Source: Strigops habroptila
Lineage: Eukaryota; Chordata; Aves; Psittaciformes; Psittacidae
Assembly (NCBI RefSeq): GCF_004027225.2
Contig: NC_044283.2
Span: 19,486,992-19,550,991, forward strand
Direction of reading: 5' to 3'
DNA: 64,000 bases
In this document: positions 25,237-39,219 of the stretch, piece after piece
Numbering within the stretch: the stretch's first letter is position 1
Layout: each line of letters starts with the position of its first letter
Notes under the pieces: model-generated
The model's database searches: none
What the model saw: the letters and a program-made list of their open reading frames with translations, nothing else
What the model was told of the DNA's origin: nothing
Made by a program: the position numbers and the translations under genes

Positions 25237-27121
25237 TATCCAATAGGTTTTTGCACAATATTTTGAGAAGCATCTCTACATGTTTGTTTATTGTGCTGGT
25301 AGTTCCTCTAGAGCTTTTGTTATTGCATTCTCCTGTGACATAAAAAGTACAGCTAAAATTTTACAGATGAACTAAGATACCTTTGCTTTAAATTAAGTTA
25401 TAGTTCAGATGGAAAAATCCTGATATGGTGATTTGAAAATACGGTATCAATTTTGGTCTGCTATCCATGAACCAGACAGATGAAATAATAAACACTGTCT
25501 CATTCTTAAACTACTGTACAAAGGGGGATTTCTGGTGAGACAGACATGACTGTGGTTTCATTTTACAACTGCTAAAGCATCTGTAGGTTCTTTCAAAATT
25601 ATAACACACAGTCACTCACTGGTAAAAATATCACAAGAATATTAGCTCCATTCTACACTACCTACTATTCCTACAGAGAAAGACAAATTGATCACTGTTC
25701 AAAAAATTGGGGATTGTGTAGATGCCATGGGTCATGCTCAGATTAAGTTTGTTGTGGAGAAAAAGTTGGGGTTTTTTTTTGACCTAAGCAGTAACTACAG
25801 GAGTAATTTCTCAAGACTGAAATTAACTGCCAACCTAACAGAGCACATGGAAGCATTTTACTTTAAACCTGAATGCTAACTGGGATTTTTTTAAGAAGAC
25901 TTTATTAACTTCAAAACTCCTGTCATCAGGACAGGAGCCTTCCTTTGGTTAGAAAGAAAGTTTAAGATGATGACAGCAGGGGGCTCAAAGGCAAATGCAG
26001 GTAAATTGTGTTCACCCACTTCCAACTTAGGCAATACAGCATTTACTCCCTTCTCGGCTCCTGGTGGATATTGCCTCTTGAAATGAACAACAGCATTTCT
26101 ACTTTTCTATCTCAATTTTTATAGTGCACATCTCTGACCTTTCAGAAAGTACCAAGAATTCCCAGAAAATCTGTAAACGTTAATGCTCTCTCCCAAGCAA
26201 TATTCTCTTCTGCATGTCTACTTTACTGAGCTATTCCCCAAAAAAGCTGCTATCTGGAGTGAAACTGTTGGTGCTGAAGACCCTGTGTTCACCCTGTGTA
26301 CATTTCAGTAGATTGTAATTTGAAGTAGCTTGAGCTGGACCTCTGGACTGAAAGGCCATCAGCCATGTGAGGACATTTGTGGAGCTCCTTCCAGTTTAGT
26401 TGCTTTGTAACAAAATTCAGCTCTTACATCCCCAGACCACCCTTCACCATGAACTAGCACCACAAGTGGGGACAGCTGGGGAGATTATGAAAAGGTACCA
26501 CAGTACCCTGAACTCTTGGATGCCCCTCTCAGAACTCCCACCACATGGCCAGGTAGATAGGGGTAAAAGACAAAAAACCTAGCCATGCTGCTTTGATCTG
26601 AGCTATCAGTGATACTCTGGTTTCCAATCTCCTGTGCATTCTCATAGCTGATGCAATGAAGTATAAGGGAAAGAAAAAAATGAGCCAGATCATGTCTTGC
26701 TTTCGGTCCGCATTTGTTTTTTCTCCCTGTTGTTCTGAGCAACAGTAAGACATACCATCCTCCTGGCTCCTTCTGCTTCTCCCTGAAACAGAGGATAAGG
26801 ATGTGAACTGTCAGCATCACATGATCCCTGGTGTGGGACCTGGCATCTTCCAGTCACCCTGTACTTCATAAGTGTTAGTGAAAATGGGGGCTAAAGTAAG
26901 CATGTCTGTATCTCAGAGAGGTGGTGAGAGCAAATATTAGTAAACTCTTACTTTTTTTTCTCAAGTCTTGCTATCACAACTATATTCTTTGAAAAAGCAA
27001 TGCAGAGGTGTCAAATATGACAACGATGATTTATTTTTATCACTCCTTGTGCAGTGATTAGCATATTTTTCTTTTGATTTTTGTCCTCCTGCCATCGGCT
27101 TGCTCCCTCATTCCCATTTAA
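25237..27121. other. Intergenic DNA, no gene seen
   Basis: No recognisable features. Short open frames only. Confidence 0.5.
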
Positions 27122-27154
27122 TTCTCCCCCTTCCCTCTTTTCTCCCCCTTCCTT
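27122..27154. repeat. Homopyrimidine tract with 13-bp direct repeat
   Basis: Thirty-three consecutive pyrimidines occur, containing TTCTCCCCCTTCC twice (27122-27134 and 27140-27152). Homopurine-homopyrimidine tracts with direct or mirror repetition can form triplex (H-DNA). No gene or splice acceptor context was recognised nearby. Confidence 0.93.
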
Positions 27155-30100
27155 GTTTTGTCTCCCTCAGGTTCTTTCATTGTCACATTGTGCTCCTTCA
27201 AATGCTGCACACATTTTGTCAATGGAGCCTCTGTAGTGGCTAGAAACTGAGAAGACCCTGTATTGCTGCTTGCCAGGCAGCAGGGGAGCAGGGTTTTCTC
27301 AGTTTCCAGCTGCTTTTGAAGCAGCACGGATTGGTTTCTCTCACTGCTGCAGAAAAGGCTGGCACACGGGAGCAACAAATTCAGCATGTCCTTCTGGACT
27401 GTTTTCAATAGACCCGCAAGTGCCAGAACAGAGATGGGGAGCAATTTGATGCTGTCTGCTCAGCCGTCCCTCTCTCTATTTACTGAAGCAACAGTCTTTC
27501 CCTTTGCCTTTCTACTCCTTTTTCCTTCACTTCTGTGATTTCTCTCTCTGACGCATCTCCTTCTAGTCCACTACTCCAGCTTAGTTAGAGATTAAGAAAG
27601 AGGACCTTAAAGACACCATTTTTCTCTTGTGCTACTTTTGCAGCAGTATTTAAGCTGAGCAAGCACAGTTCTGTTGCTCAGTGATGTGCTGCTCAGCTAT
27701 TACCACAGCGCAATGGCTTAAAAGGTGCAAGTAGAACAAAGTGTCAGCTGCTTTTGTACGTCCAACATAAAAGTACAAAACAAAAGTTTACTAAGTTTAT
27801 TAAATCAACACAACACTCAATAATGCTTTCAGAAGATTTCTATAACAATGAAAAGTAACACCATAAACAATGGGAACAAATATATTTAGAATTAGAAGTT
27901 CTGAATATCTTTTTCTCCCTTCTGAAGTTTTAAGCATCTTCAATATGCTTGGGGAACCTCCTGTATTATATGCTTAGGAAACACCACTGCAAAGTCTTAT
28001 TCAATCAGGCAAATTCAAGGAGCAAAACCACAATGCTGTAAGTGGGCAGAGGAAGCAGTAGGAAGGGACGGAGGACAAAAGCAACAGAAATCCACAATAA
28101 CCATATATGTGCCCTAGGCCAGCTGCAAATCACTAAAATATTGCTTTCATAAAGCTGCATAATTGTATTTTATGAATCCATTATTTCCAAATGGTCATTT
28201 ATCTGGCATTTGAAACTGGCAGATGTTACTGCAGAAGCAATTCAGAGAAAAGATTTGGAAGAAGATAGGTTAGTACATCTGTAAATGAGTTCAAGCTAGA
28301 TACATTAAGAAACTGCATATAAGTGGTTTGGGGGTAAAAATCAGGCCAAGGCTCCTCAACCAGGCAGTAAATCTGAAGTTACAGCAGCTAATCCCAGATC
28401 AAAAATGTCACCACCTCTTTATACAATGTGGTCAACTGGTACGGCTTAAGGTAATAGCTTACATTTGTTCAAAAAGGTAAAACCTTGCCTCTGTGCAATT
28501 TGGGGTTGATCAAATATGACTTTTTCTCCCATGGTTGTCATTGAGGCAGCATAAAGAATAAAGATGACATAAACATCCAATATGTGTACATATTACATGC
28601 TCTGGCTGATGCAACATATGTTTCATTGTGCCTGATGTGGACTGAATTTGTATTACCCAGAGATCTGGTAACTCGCAGAACTGGTCTTTGCAAAAACACA
28701 TCTACAGCCTCAGAGACTAAGGGTGATGTTGATGAAGTAAAGACGCATTATAAAAAGTAAAATTGTTATTCTGGCCTAGGTCTTCCCAACAGCTCATCTC
28801 CCACCTAAGTACCTAAACAAAAAGTTTCCAGTGCAGCCTCTGGATGCTGTGTGGTTTCAACTTTAGACTCCTAAGCTGTATGCCTAATTGGTCCAGACAC
28901 TATAAAAATTCATTTCAACTCGGCAATCTGTTCACACGATGACAGATTTACAAAACAGAGTAATACAGTTTATCCAGGGCACCATTTCTTTTACGTATGC
29001 CAGAATATGGTTGATGAGGAGGGAGTATTCCATCAACAAGAGCATACTTTATCAGGAACATGCCATGGAATGACAATTGAACAACATAGTTGTTTCATTG
29101 CTCGTGCAGTAAAAGCTTTATTTTTATCAGGAAAAGTAATTTTATTAGGCAGAATGTATCTATTCTTGTTTTACTTTTGTGAGTGAACACAGGACTTTTA
29201 AAATATCTCCTGAATACAGAAGTCCTTTATTTATCTGCAGAACACATGAAACGAGTCCTAAATTTCCCCAGCATTATTTGAAGAGTATGTCTGAACCGTG
29301 TCCAGAAAGATGACTGAGAAACCCAGTCTGTTCCCTATGCCAATCTAGTCACTGGCTGCCAGAATAAAGCCTCAAACACAGGTGCAAGCACCAAAAGGGA
29401 CAATTTCCACAATGTAGCACGTGTCTATCGTGGACACAGGACAACACACCACTTCTCTTGGAATAATTATGGGAATGACTTTCAGTCCCTATAAGTTTGG
29501 AGGCAGATTTACATCAATTACCGACGGGTTAAAGGATCTTTATCCTTTCATTTTACTACTAGTGTCCTGACAGAGCCACTCGGCCAGCTTCACGCCACCT
29601 GCCTTCCCCTCTCCTAAAGTAGAGACATCAAGTGATTTACACTTCACATACATTTTAATATGTATCTGAACTACACACTTACTACCCTTCTGCAACTTTT
29701 TGCTTCAAACTCAGTTCCACAATACTCGATTATTAAAAAAAAAATCCTTTTAGTTCTGATCTGTCACCGAAAGGCTGCCTAATTGCAGTACAAACCTGTG
29801 TAGATCAGGTCTGTGCTGAATGTTCAGGGCTAGCGCCCTCCAAGTACAAATATGTAACTGAGCTGGTGACGTTTTCCAAGGGAACACGCAAAGGCTGCTC
29901 TACATGCCCCCGCAGGCTCCAGAACCAGCTCTGCGGCTCCGGCAGCTGGGGTGTCGTGGTGCCAGCAAGGCCAGGGAGGTGGAGTCGGGAAGGCATGTGG
30001 GTGCAGCTACCTGGAGGTCTCTTCTTCCATATTATGTTTCAGGCGAAGCATCCAAGTAAGCTGTCAAACGTTACATGGAATGGAGAGGCTTTATGCAAAA

Positions 30101-32949
30101 ATGCCCAGAGTGGAGCTTAGTAAAAAGCAACTGAGGATAGGACCTAACAAGATTGGCTTTGCTTGTGCCAAACCCACTAATTATCAGATGAAATGTCAAA
30201 GATGATGTATGTGGAGATTATGTATGCAGAAGTGCTGTGACAGACACTACAGCTATGTGAGGCAGTGAGTACAGTAGTCCTTCATGTGTTTTCGCTAGTA
30301 CAGCACGGCTTCTAGTTATTTGGCAGTGAGCCTCCCGTAAAAAATGTACTGGGTCCAGCTCCACCTGCCCTTTTCATAGCTTTCCAGGGCTGCTGCCCAT
30401 TTCTCTCACCCCGTGCTGGCACTGCTGCCTGTTTTAACAGTGCTGATGCTGAGACAAAACTAATAAACTCAGTTGAATACTGCTGAGTTTGTCCCAAGCA
30501 ATGCAGATGTCTCTGCACCGAGCTCCATCGCTCCCCTGGTTCCATTTTGGTGCAGCACTGAAACACTGGACTTAGCCCTGCAGCAAGCCAACCCAGATCA
30601 AAAAGAAAACTGCTTTACCTCTATGCCTTAATGTACAGCAAGGAGAGGCATCTCCAGTTCTAGGCACCAAAGGTGTCATGTCTGTGTGCGCATGTTCAGC
30701 TAAGGCTGCAGGACAGCACTAAGTGAAAGGTTTGCAGTACCCTGCAGAAACGCCTGACATGTCACACTGGTGGTGTCGAAGTGGCTGTTTTTAGCAAAAG
30801 AAATGAATTACTCACTAGTTGTTGTTTGGGACGAAGAGATGCTAAAACTGCTCATTTGGTTTCAACATCACAGTGACACAGCTGTACTCGTCCTGTTTCC
30901 AGGAACTGTTTCGTTTACGTCAGTCAGGGCTCTCTGCACCTCACTCCAGCACATGGCATAAGCCCTGTAAAAAGAGATAACACTCAGACAAGCTGGGATA
31001 AGTGGCAGAGATCATCTTGCTGCTGTTACAGAACAGTATATCCAAGTGTTTAATAGTCTGAGCTTTTCCCATTTAACTATCTTCTACAAAGGACTCTGCA
31101 AATAGGAGAAGAGGAAACAGAGAGACCCAGGCACCCTTTTAGCGATGCTACGTCAATTATAAATACAATGATCACTAGGTTTGGGCTTATTGGTGACAGT
31201 TTTTCTTCCCTTCAATTTGTGTTATGGCCTGAAATCACAAAGCTGTGATCCCTGCGAACCTCTTTTGTAATGCATATCAACTTTCGTTGTGCCCCTTTGT
31301 TCCCAATGTGACAGAGCATTGTGGTGCCTGTGTCCAGGGAGCAGGTTCGCTTTATTGTTCTTGTAAATATGTACTGCTGGGCGCAGCTCGGTGGAAGGCA
31401 TTGAGTTTGTGCATGACTGACGCCGACCTGGACAACTGCTCTGACCCCCAGCAGATGGTGGTGCAGGGACTGCAATGATCTGGAAGTAATAGCATGTGCC
31501 ATTTCTTTTTGTCTGGAACAGACAGCCAGACCCTGTGTTTCCCTCCCCTGAGCAGCAACAGCTGTATATACAGTACGAGCTGGCGGAACCCTAACTGTCA
31601 CTCCAGTCTTCCTCCTCTGCCATTAATCAGAAAACCTTGGGCGCTGAGACTTCATCAAGATTAAACACTATATGAACACCACATGGCTCTTTCCAGTGTT
31701 AATAAAATAGTGTGCATTGGGACACAGATCAGTTGCTTTCCTAGAGAAAAATGAGTAATAGTTAAAAATACTCCACCCCCAATGTTAGACTCAGTAGCGG
31801 TGGATTCGCTGTTTTTTAACCTCTACCCAGAAAAAGCCAGGATACAGGAGTCAGTATTAACTAAAAATTTTAATGTTTAGACTACAAATAGCCTCTACTG
31901 TAACTTTAATAAATTTTCATTGTCATTTGTATTTGTTTTTATCAGGGACAAAAACAAGCGTTTCTTTGAAAGGAAGGTATAAAATGGGTGAAAGTCCACA
32001 AGTGATGGTTTTTTCCAAGGCCACGGGAGATTTATTGCTTCAGAATTATAGCAGAGCAGTTGGTATTTGATTTTGTAAGTGAGAGGCCAGATTCTTTATA
32101 AGTCATTGTATATGGGGCATCTCATCAGAGGTCAAAAATGACAAATTATTTTGTGTTGGAGTTAATAATCATCACTGTATGTTTGGCCTGTGTTACCAAT
32201 CGCCATTAAATTGTCCTGACGGACCAGAAGGCAACTTCCTTGGGATGGATGGAGTAACTGCTCCCTGCCCCTCCTCTTCCAGCCCTTGCCGAGACGGCTA
32301 TCAAAGAAAGGGGCTGAAAACCAGCTGCGCTCTGAACATTGTATTTCTGGCTGCTATAATGCTTCTGCGAGGCTTTCAGCCAGCAGGTCAAAGGCAGACT
32401 TGCAGTGCTCAAAACAAGGAACAAAGGTAGAGCAGGAGTAATGGCAAGGAAACGCATTTCTTTTTCCACAAAACCTCTTCAGGCTTTTCCCCCACTTTAT
32501 ACCGGCATAAACACCTCTTGAGGATTTCACACACAAGACCCTCAATCTATAATCCCACATCTAGACTGTTAGACCATTCTCCTGAGAGCAGAGACACCTT
32601 TACATTGCTTCATTCAGAGCAATCTCCTTTCTGTGCAGGGGAAACCCGTCCTGGGTTTGCCCCTCTCGCACTCCCCACGTTAATGAAATATTCCTAGGGG
32701 GATCTGAAGTCTCCCAGGTCGCAGCACCTTGACATTGCTACCAGGTTACAGACAGACAGTGCTGCTGGGCCGTTGGCTGAGATGTGTATTTCTTATTACC
32801 TTTCATTTAGAAATTTCATCCTAGTCTTGAGAAATGACCTCATCAAGTTTGCTGAGACCAGCTTCAGTTTGACAAGCCCCCATCTTCTTAAGAAAAAACA
32901 ATGTTAGAAAATCCCTGTTTGCCTCCAGTGTGAAACCACCTTGGGCTCA
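27155..32949. other. Intergenic DNA, no gene seen
   Basis: No exon or RNA gene was recognised. A GC-richer patch at about 29880-30010 carries an 84-codon open frame with no known signature, so I do not call it a gene. Confidence 0.48.
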
Positions 32950-33560
32950 TCACCCATCAGGGTTGGGCCAGGGGAGAAATGATTGAATTTCTCTTTATAT
33001 GACTTTCAAAGAAAATTAGTGTTCAGTTGGAATTCCTTCCAGACTTTCCTGATGTTGTTTCTAGTCACGCCAGCTCAAATAACAAACACTTAAGCAGAAG
33101 TAGCTTTACTTTCTCGACTAATCCCATTAGCTTTAATGAATCTAATCGCATGAGTAAAATTATGCATGTGCTTATCTCTTGGCAAGGTCAGTGCCAGTAA
33201 TGAGCAGAAAAACAAACTGATAATGAAGCCATGAGTAATAAGAATGGCTAGATAGATGGATTTCTAGGAAAAACAAAAAGGCAGTCTGGAACATTAAAAA
33301 TGAAACACCACTTGTTAAAAGAAGAGAGAGTGAATTCTGAACCAAGACTGACAATAAAATTATACAGAACTACTTTAATTAATTAGCATCCCTGACATGT
33401 CTTCAGTTACCTCCGTAACAGCTATAAGCTCATTACCTTAGTTATGACTTATCTGTTCAACCATTCATGTATACAAAGCTCATCAATATGATATCCAAGC
33501 ACTAATGAACTTTAGCATTAAAAGGTCACATGTAATCCCTAAAAAAGGAAAAAATTCGAA
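32950..33560. promoter_or_regulatory. Candidate conserved non-coding element (AT/TAAT-rich)
   Basis: The stretch is AT-rich, lacks CpG and repeats, and has few open frames. It is dense in homeodomain/POU-like words, including 'taattaattagcat' near 33376-33389 and 'aattatgcat' near 33158. This texture is typical of deeply conserved vertebrate enhancers, but conservation cannot be seen from one sequence. The call is a guess based on texture, about 6.5 kb upstream of the RBPJ promoter. Confidence 0.2.
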
Positions 33561-35109
33561 AGATTATTTTATTCACAAGTGGCAGCCACCCTGCATCTGA
33601 GCAATGAAATATTCTTAGGCAATTTGTATGGAATTTATTTTCATTAATTTCTGCCTGCAATAGTCTTTCTTTTCTCAGGATGAGGATTACGGAAAATGGG
33701 CTACAGAACAGCAGAGGTTCAAAATGAGAGTTAGACTAAGTCCACAACAACTAGAATTTGTGCAACTGTTCTTGACAAATGAAATCATCCAAATAGATAC
33801 CAACATGGCAGTATTACAAGATAATTATTTTTAGGATTATGTGTTCTTCGACCATGTCTTTAGATTCCTTTAAAAAATACTGTGTTTCAGGAGTGTATAA
33901 CTTCCTCAATGTTTTAAATAAAGAAACAGCTCCAAACCAAGTATTATCTTCATAGCCTGAGGCCATGGACAGTCTCTGTAAGCCACTAAACACACAAAAA
34001 TAGTTTAACTTCATACAGGACTAGCACGAGGCTTAACCATCACTAAATTCTCCAAATAGTGTTTACGCGGTACCTAGCTTTATACTCATTGTGAAGCAAT
34101 TAGTTTCCTAACTCACCTCTTGCCTTAACTAGGAAAATTCTTGTGTGCACATATTTCTATGCAGAATTACAGGTTAAGGTTTCTGTCTATGCTTCCTCCC
34201 ATTTGGCATAGTGTGTGGTTATGACTGGGACCTAGACTTTCTTCGGACATAGTAAAATTGGCTGGTTTATAATGTCAAATAGATTTTTAGTGGTGGCTTT
34301 ATCAAGGGGTTCTGCGCAGTTTGTGGACTTCTTTTAGAGTAGGCTGCTGAGCTCTTTTTCTGTACCGTGTTATAGTTAGTCTGAAATTCCCTTAAGCACT
34401 ATATCCAGCAGAAAAATGTGTATAATCAAGAGTGTGGGTTTCTCTCATGTTTTGTCAAACCAAATGAGTTTCATTCTCTTAGGGCTTTTCCAAAAACACA
34501 TCTTACCTGCAAGTAAAGGTGAAGCATGTCAGCATACATTTTCTCAAAGAGCCTCATGAATGGGAGAGCAGACTAGCTGAAAAAATCAGTCACTGAATTA
34601 CAGGCTTGGGTGTGAGATGTCTCTGGCACTGTAGATGGTAAGCTAATATATGTCATGAAAATAACAGAACTGCAACAGCACCTCCAGTTAAAAAGTTTTT
34701 CTGCACAAAGACATGTTTTCACATTGATTCAGAACTGTAGCACTGCAAATTCAATTTGTATTTATATATGAATAAAATAAAACATCTGGAGCCATATAAT
34801 AATCTTAAAATCTTCCTTTTGCTTCGTTCATTATTTGTGATAATTCATGGTCTAATTGACTAGTTAAATCTTTCCTGTCCTCTTGATTTCAGTGGGATGC
34901 AACTAATTTCCTTTGGCACACTCTGCTCGAAATCAGTCCTACTGGGAGCAGACACACTGAAAAGGAGCTGTATTTTCTCTTGTGCATTTTGGAAGCAGGG
35001 AGATTTTTACAGTTTCTCCTGCTGTACTCGCTGTCAGTAACGAGTCTGCAATCTTGGTTTAATCTCAGAACTGGTTTGGTGGGTACACACGCTGAGCATG
35101 GCACAAGGT
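33561..35109. other. Intergenic DNA, no gene seen
   Basis: AT-rich sequence with nothing recognisable. Confidence 0.5.
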
Positions 35110-35240
35110 CAAGGCAGCGCGGGAGCCATGCTCCCAGCAGCACTGAGGCGTGTCCCAGTGAACCTCCGCTCTGCCAGTGCCCGTGGCTGTGCACGCGGGG
35201 CCGGAGGTGCCTGGCGGTGATGGGCAGGCTCTGCCAGCCT
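35110..35240. other. Small CpG-rich patch upstream of the main island
   Basis: About 130 bp is visibly GC- and CpG-rich ('gcagcgcggg', 'tgcacgcggggccgg', 'tggcggtgat') within AT-rich surroundings. It is too short for a classical CpG island. It might be an alternative first exon, a distal enhancer or a GC-biased patch. An 86-101-codon open frame exists on both strands, which indicates base composition rather than coding. I do not recognise either product. Confidence 0.4.
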
Positions 35241-37399
35241 CAGGACATTCTACTCTTCAGCTGAATCACAGATTCAGTGAAGTCTGGTGGCACCTGCAGA
35301 GGCACACATAGGATGGGGGAGCTGATGGCACAACCCACTGCTACAGAGTATGGCTGTGTGGAGAGCAGTGCTAAGGCAGTAACGCAGTGCCACAGGTAAC
35401 TGGTGGGCAGGCATTATGTGCATGAGAGAATAAGCACTGTGCAAGAGAGGTTCAGAGATGGGCTCTTAGAAGACCCCAGTAAAACTAAGGAGAAGAGAAA
35501 TGCAGAATACTTTACACAAACAGAAAAAGACCTTCACCTAATGGATAATAAGTAAAAAAAGATACTTTTCTGGTGTAGGGTGAGGAGCAAAATTTAATAC
35601 AGTGCAAAGTGTCTCAACAGTGTGTTTTAGAAAAGTATTTAAAAAGTCAGCCATTAACCTGTTCACACTGCTAACCTACATAATCACATGATGTTATTAC
35701 TGTTAACCTCATCTTCCCTCCTCCTCTTCCTTCCTATTGTTTGCTATACTCACTTCTTGCATCTTAACTTTACATTATAAAAATGCTCTGTGAAGGGACT
35801 GTACTTGTTTGCAAGGCAACACCAGAGTGAGGCCCAAGCCCTACTGTACCTTTTGGGAACTACAATACTAAGGCATACATATACCTCCACTGGCACTAAG
35901 ATACAGATTCAGATTTTCCTTTTGCACTACCATCCTCTCTGAGGTAATGACACACAAGCAAAAGCTATTTAACAACACTCCTGCTGCAGATTGCTAACTA
36001 GCCCTTCCTTTCTTCCTATCGTCCTCAAGACAACGTTGCAAATCCTCTGAGCTATGTTGAACAATAGCATCCATTTCAAACAGCAGAGGCACTTCTGACA
36101 TCGAGCTGCCCAGCTAGCAGCTTAAGCGATAAGTTTTGCTGGCATGTGCACCGCAGTTCAGATGTAAGGTATGTTCTGTGGGCAACTGCCTGTTTATTTT
36201 CTTTCCTAGACACGCGGTTAAACCACATTGTACATCCTGTGCTTATAAAATTCCAGCAGGCTTGTATCACAGTACCTACAACTAGAATGTGTGATTTACA
36301 GCACCAGATACGAACTGCAACATCTCGAGATAAACCTGCTGCTTATAATGAACATTCAGGTAACTGTGTGATTCCACTACTTACAATGCTGTTTAAAGTC
36401 ACTGGATTTTATAAATAGGTAGGATTTTACAAGACACACTATCAGTTATTTTTTATAAGACAGACTCAAATGAGAAGGGGACTCTTGTCACCTTGGGTGT
36501 CTCTTACATGCCTGTGCTAAGCACGTAAAAAACACAGAGTGCTCCTACACAAACGAGTGCAGGTCTGTTGTCTTCCCATTTTTCTCCAAGCCAGCAAGGC
36601 AGGAGACAGCTGCCAAACAAGAAGCCAGCCAGCATGTTAGCTAATGCTGTGTCCAAAGGAATGAGCTTAGGGGAAGCCCAGAGCTGAGGCTGAGCTGGAG
36701 AAAGTTTGGTCTGGACTGGTTGAACAAGCTGTTGAAATCTTCCGATTATCACAGCTTGCACCCAGTGCTCGTGCTCCCGTCTGCCCTTCTGCTCCAGAGC
36801 TGGGCTGCTGAAACACTGCTGGCCAGCAACTCCTCCAGTACCACTGGCGAGACAAAACTCCAGGCCAGAAGACCTCCTCCTTGTCCACACAGAGGGCCTG
36901 ATCCCTAGTGGCTCTTGCCTTGTCTTTTCCCCTCTTTCCACCCAAAGTAAGATCCTGAGAGACGTGACTCTGTCCACATCTGCACATGTCGGTGAAACCA
37001 AAGAAGGAGGATGTGATCCTGTCGCCCAGTTTACAAGTGAGAGTAAACTGGATTTCCTTCTTTAACAGCCTTCCATTTTTGAAGGCAGCTAACGAATCTG
37101 AGCACCCAGATGGAGCCACCCGGCAAAGCGTCTGCTGGGAAGAGCGAAGCCCAACACTTGTGGAAATTACACCCTTCAAAGGCGCCTCCAAGCTGTGCTT
37201 CTCCAGAACATCTCTGAAGTGTTGGCCTGATTCAGAACCCTTCCACCAACCTCAGCAGGGCTTACATCAAAGGTCAAACCACTGATTTGCATTGCAAACA
37301 CAAAATTTTAAATGGTGCAAACCTTGTATTTAAATGTGTTTTTCAGCTCTGGAAGTGTTTACATTCATTATAGTCCAGAAAGCAGGGCTTAGCTCCCCA
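35241..37399. other. Intergenic DNA, no gene seen
   Basis: A GC-richer interval at about 36500-37290 gives overlapping minus-strand open frames (165 and 174 codons, different frames) and plus-strand ones. None has a recognisable domain, and overlap of several frames argues for composition. A short unannotated non-coding RNA exon cannot be excluded. Confidence 0.45.
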
Positions 37400-37870
37400 G
37401 GGTACCAGATGCTTTCAGTTTCCAATAAAGTCAACAGGAATTGCTCACACTTTACTATGTGAAATACAAACATACAGCAGCAAGAAGAAAAATTAATGCA
37501 TGAACAATATTAAAAAACCCTCTGTGGTTTTATTATCTTTCCTTCCACTGGCTACTCATACAATTTCAGGCTATTGTTTTTGATTTGAATAGTATTCCTG
37601 GCCTTTTGAACTACAGGCTGTTTATCATCAAAAAGAAAAAAAAAAAAAGAAAAGTGGTTATTTGCTTTATAATGTACCTCTGTTGGTGACGGAAAAGACT
37701 ACAGTAGTTTCTGTAATTATTAATTCTTTGAAATAATATACCTGCTCCAGTATCTAATTAATCTGATTATCAAAATGCCTTCTTTGTAAAATATTAAAAG
37801 TCTAGACACTGCAGATTATTGTGTGCTATATTTTTAGATTTTCTAGTTTGATTCAAAACACACTAAAAGA
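37400..37870. promoter_or_regulatory. Candidate conserved non-coding element (AT-rich)
   Basis: The block is AT-rich and repeat-free apart from an A-rich run at about 37629-37652. It has no open frames and carries several TAAT-type words ('attattaattctttgaaata', 'tctaattaatctgattatc'). It lies about 2 kb upstream of the RBPJ CpG island. The call rests on texture only, and conservation has not been tested. Confidence 0.2.
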
Positions 37871-39219
37871 GGGGCCCCATCAAATGACCATCTAGAGACA
37901 GTCCATGGCAAATATCCAGAAACCATTCTTAATGGAACGGAGCGAGCACGAGCTGAGATCATTCTTTAGCCTTGGGAGGGGAAAAAAAAAAAAGAGAGAT
38001 GTTTTTAGGAAGAGATTTCCAAACAGATTATGAGCCGGTCTCTGCAAACAATACAGACGATTTCCAGTATGCATTGTGCTTTTGCCGAGAACTGCACCTA
38101 TGAGGGAGCCAACCAAAGTCCTTTCGAACCTAATGAGGAGGGGGAAATCACGATGGGGAAAGTCCCTTAATGAGAGCAAACAATAGCTGTTTGCACAGTG
38201 AGTAGAATTACAGCAAACTTTGTTGCCAAGTAATCTCTTAAAACATGATTTTACTCATCTGAGACATTATTCATTGAATTAATGTTAGCAGTGGAGAGCG
38301 TATGTGGGAGAGAAACCCAAAATCACATTTACAGGATTACTGAAATGTTATCTTTTTCTCTAATTTGGGAGACAGCAGAGGTGCAGAGGTACAGAGGTGA
38401 AGTAATAAAAATTATGTGGATTTTGGAAGCTCAGCATATCATTAAAGCAACATTGCATTTGTGCTTGAAGTTAGATTGACATGTTATACTAAAGACAGAG
38501 AGGAAGTTGAACAGACAGGGCAGACTCCTTAATGTAAAAGGATTAATTTTCCAACATGGTCTTCTAAGGGACAAACAGACCCTCACCTTGAAACCACAGT
38601 GTTGTTAAACAAATCCAAAATGGGGGTCGTCTTTAGCTATATCAAAACGCTGGAGCACATCTGCAGATACTTTCTGTTCCTGTGCCTCAGCAGTCCATCA
38701 GAGAGGTCACCACAAGGTTTGCTGCATTGGCTTGAGCCTTAGCAGACTCAACAGCTTGGGTTTGCGGAACAAATGCATCTTGTGCTTTTGGTTGCAGATG
38801 ACAACAAACATTATGAAAATAGGCTTTTCATTTTGAACCGATTTTTCAAAGAAGTGATGGAACACTTCAGTGTAAGAAATCCATTAGCGATAATGCCCGT
38901 GCCTCTACATCCCAGCCTCCTACTGTTAGTTTTTATGCGCTATTTGGAAATCAATTTATTTTCAGTTTCCCGCTGTTTTCTGTATGCAGTTCTGTATGAA
39001 TTAATTTTTAACCTCAATAAATAGGAATGAGGAGGCGCTTAGTCCGTACCGCCTGACAGAGCCGCCACACACACACAGACTACCTCCGGCCGGTGGGGTC
39101 GGACTTCCCTACAGAGAAAGTGAAGCTGCTCGACGGTTATCAGCTTGGGGTTTTGTTTGACTCAAGCGGTTCGACTAAGCAGGCACTGACAAAACCTCCA
39201 CAGAAGCTCCGGTCTGAGC
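37871..39219. other. Proximal upstream flank of the promoter
   Basis: AT-rich flanking DNA with a poly-A run at about 37982-37994 and a small (CAGAGGTG)3-like tandem at 38376-38399. CpG density begins to rise at about 39030, with a short CA run near 39067-39080. I see no exon here. Confidence 0.5.

Noticed and set aside
36504..37191. Overlapping 165- and 174-codon minus-strand frames
   Set aside because: Two different frames overlap with plus-strand frames in a GC-richer patch. No recognised protein family.
1..39219. Exons of the genes expected beside RBPJ in amniotes (for example SMIM20 or SEL1L3)
   Set aside because: No translated segment recalls these proteins. The upstream neighbour probably lies outside the window.
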